A stretch of DNA of 64,000 nucleotides from Nautilus pompilius. Lineage: Eukaryota > Mollusca > Cephalopoda > Nautilida > Nautilidae. A program made the translations under genes and the position numbers. The DNA lies in NCBI GenBank assembly GCA_018389105.1, contig JACATO010000052.1, positions 434,001-498,000 of the forward strand. Direction: 5' to 3'. Shown here piece by piece: positions 63,328 to 64,000 of this stretch. Numbering within the stretch: the first letter of the stretch is position 1; each line of letters opens with the position of its first letter. The notes beneath the pieces are model-generated. The model did not search any database. It was given only the letters and a program-made list of their open reading frames with translations, and was not told the origin of the DNA.

Positions 63328-64000
63328 GATGTTATTAACTGAACATGCACATGCCACATGTACTTCACAGGTTTGTAGTGTATTGGTTGGCATTACTTGG
63401 GATTTATAATTGAAGTCTACAGCTTTCCAATGATTTCTATTTTGTTTCCCAAATGGTTTAAACTTTTTGTTATCCTTTGTGGAACATTACAGATTTGGTC
63501 TTAACATCTGAAAATTAATTTCTAGTTGGCCAGCATTTGATTTGATAATGATCTGTTTGTTTACTTGGTTCCCCCCTTATTGTTTTGTTTTATAGTTTGC
63601 TATTTAAAAATTTTGTACATATTGCAGGTTATATTTGACTTCTTGTTCTCAAGTAAGAATTTTTTCAAGTACAATGATGATTCTGAAGCAACTCTTTGGT
63701 TTAAAATTATTACAACTTTTGATCTAATTGGCATAGAAACTTAATACCAATGTCATTTGAAAAATAATCTTATGCTGTTTATTCTAATGTTGAAATTATC
63801 AAACTCCTTTTGCAAACACAATGCCATATTTTCAGATAAAGCAAGAAAAGTTTCTGCCCCTATTAGAACAAAAATTATACAATTTTTTTAAAATCTTGAC
63901 ATTTAAATCACTGTTTAATGTTTTCTTGTTTGTTTTTTTTTTGAAGATTTTAAAATAACTGTAGTGTTTATGGCAAAGTATTTTGATTGATTAGAATGTT

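Larger units (their letters stand above)
60298..64000 (+). other. intron downstream of exon C (partial)
   Basis: Begins with a GTAAGT donor and runs off the window. The mariner relic occupies 60823-62074 and a long CT microsatellite 63270-63325. The stretch 60298-60822 and most of 62077-64000 show nothing beyond AT-rich intronic sequence. The next F-spondin exon should start with two bases completing the codon begun by C60297. I did not find a convincing candidate before the window ends. Confidence 0.7.

Overview
The window is animal nuclear DNA, strongly AT-rich and mostly intronic. The only host gene I can support is on the + strand: three short exons at 20622-20725, 47475-47611 and 60224-60297. 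They have consensus splice sites, compatible phases, and join into one reading frame of about 105 residues. That peptide is the second half of a Reeler (reelin N-terminal) domain, and its end closely matches F-spondin (SPON1), a secreted matrix and axon-guidance protein. Both ends of the gene lie outside the window. The complete introns are about 26.7 kb and 12.6 kb. The flanking partial introns are at least 20.6 kb and 3.7 kb.

Everything else that can be named is old transposon sequence inside the introns. Intron before exon A (1-20621): a compound microsatellite, an 880-bp pogo/Tigger derivative (1295-2174), a second pogo-like derivative (5834-6572), a 2.5-kb Tigger/Jerky element with most of its transposase (8688-11226), a Tc1-like copy (about 11428-12562) and a SINE-like unit (15625-15890). 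Intron A-B: a piggyBac transposase relic (about 24040-25480), a tRNA-derived SINE (about 29101-29290), a second SINE-like unit, a 2.2-kb hAT element with a perfect 8-bp target duplication (34200-36384), a second Tc1-like copy in the opposite orientation (about 44983-46243) and a third SINE-like unit. Intron B-C: a CR1/Jockey-type LINE fragment (about 49956-51090), a TIR-flanked element with no recognised transposase (52907-53927) and two copies of a 48-bp repeat. Intron after exon C: a cecropia-type mariner (60823-62074).

Organism: an F-spondin gene with introns of tens of kilobases, mixed with pogo, Tc1, mariner, hAT, piggyBac, CR1 and tRNA-SINE relics, fits a large repeat-rich invertebrate genome. 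A cephalopod mollusc is my best guess, but this is inference and nothing in the window proves it. I saw no operon, CRISPR array, functional RNA gene, retrovirus-like or LTR element, and no convincing new biological system. The items most worth following up are the SINE-like family with three same-strand copies, the orphan TIR element, the 48-bp repeat and an unexplained 110-codon open frame at 52262-52594.
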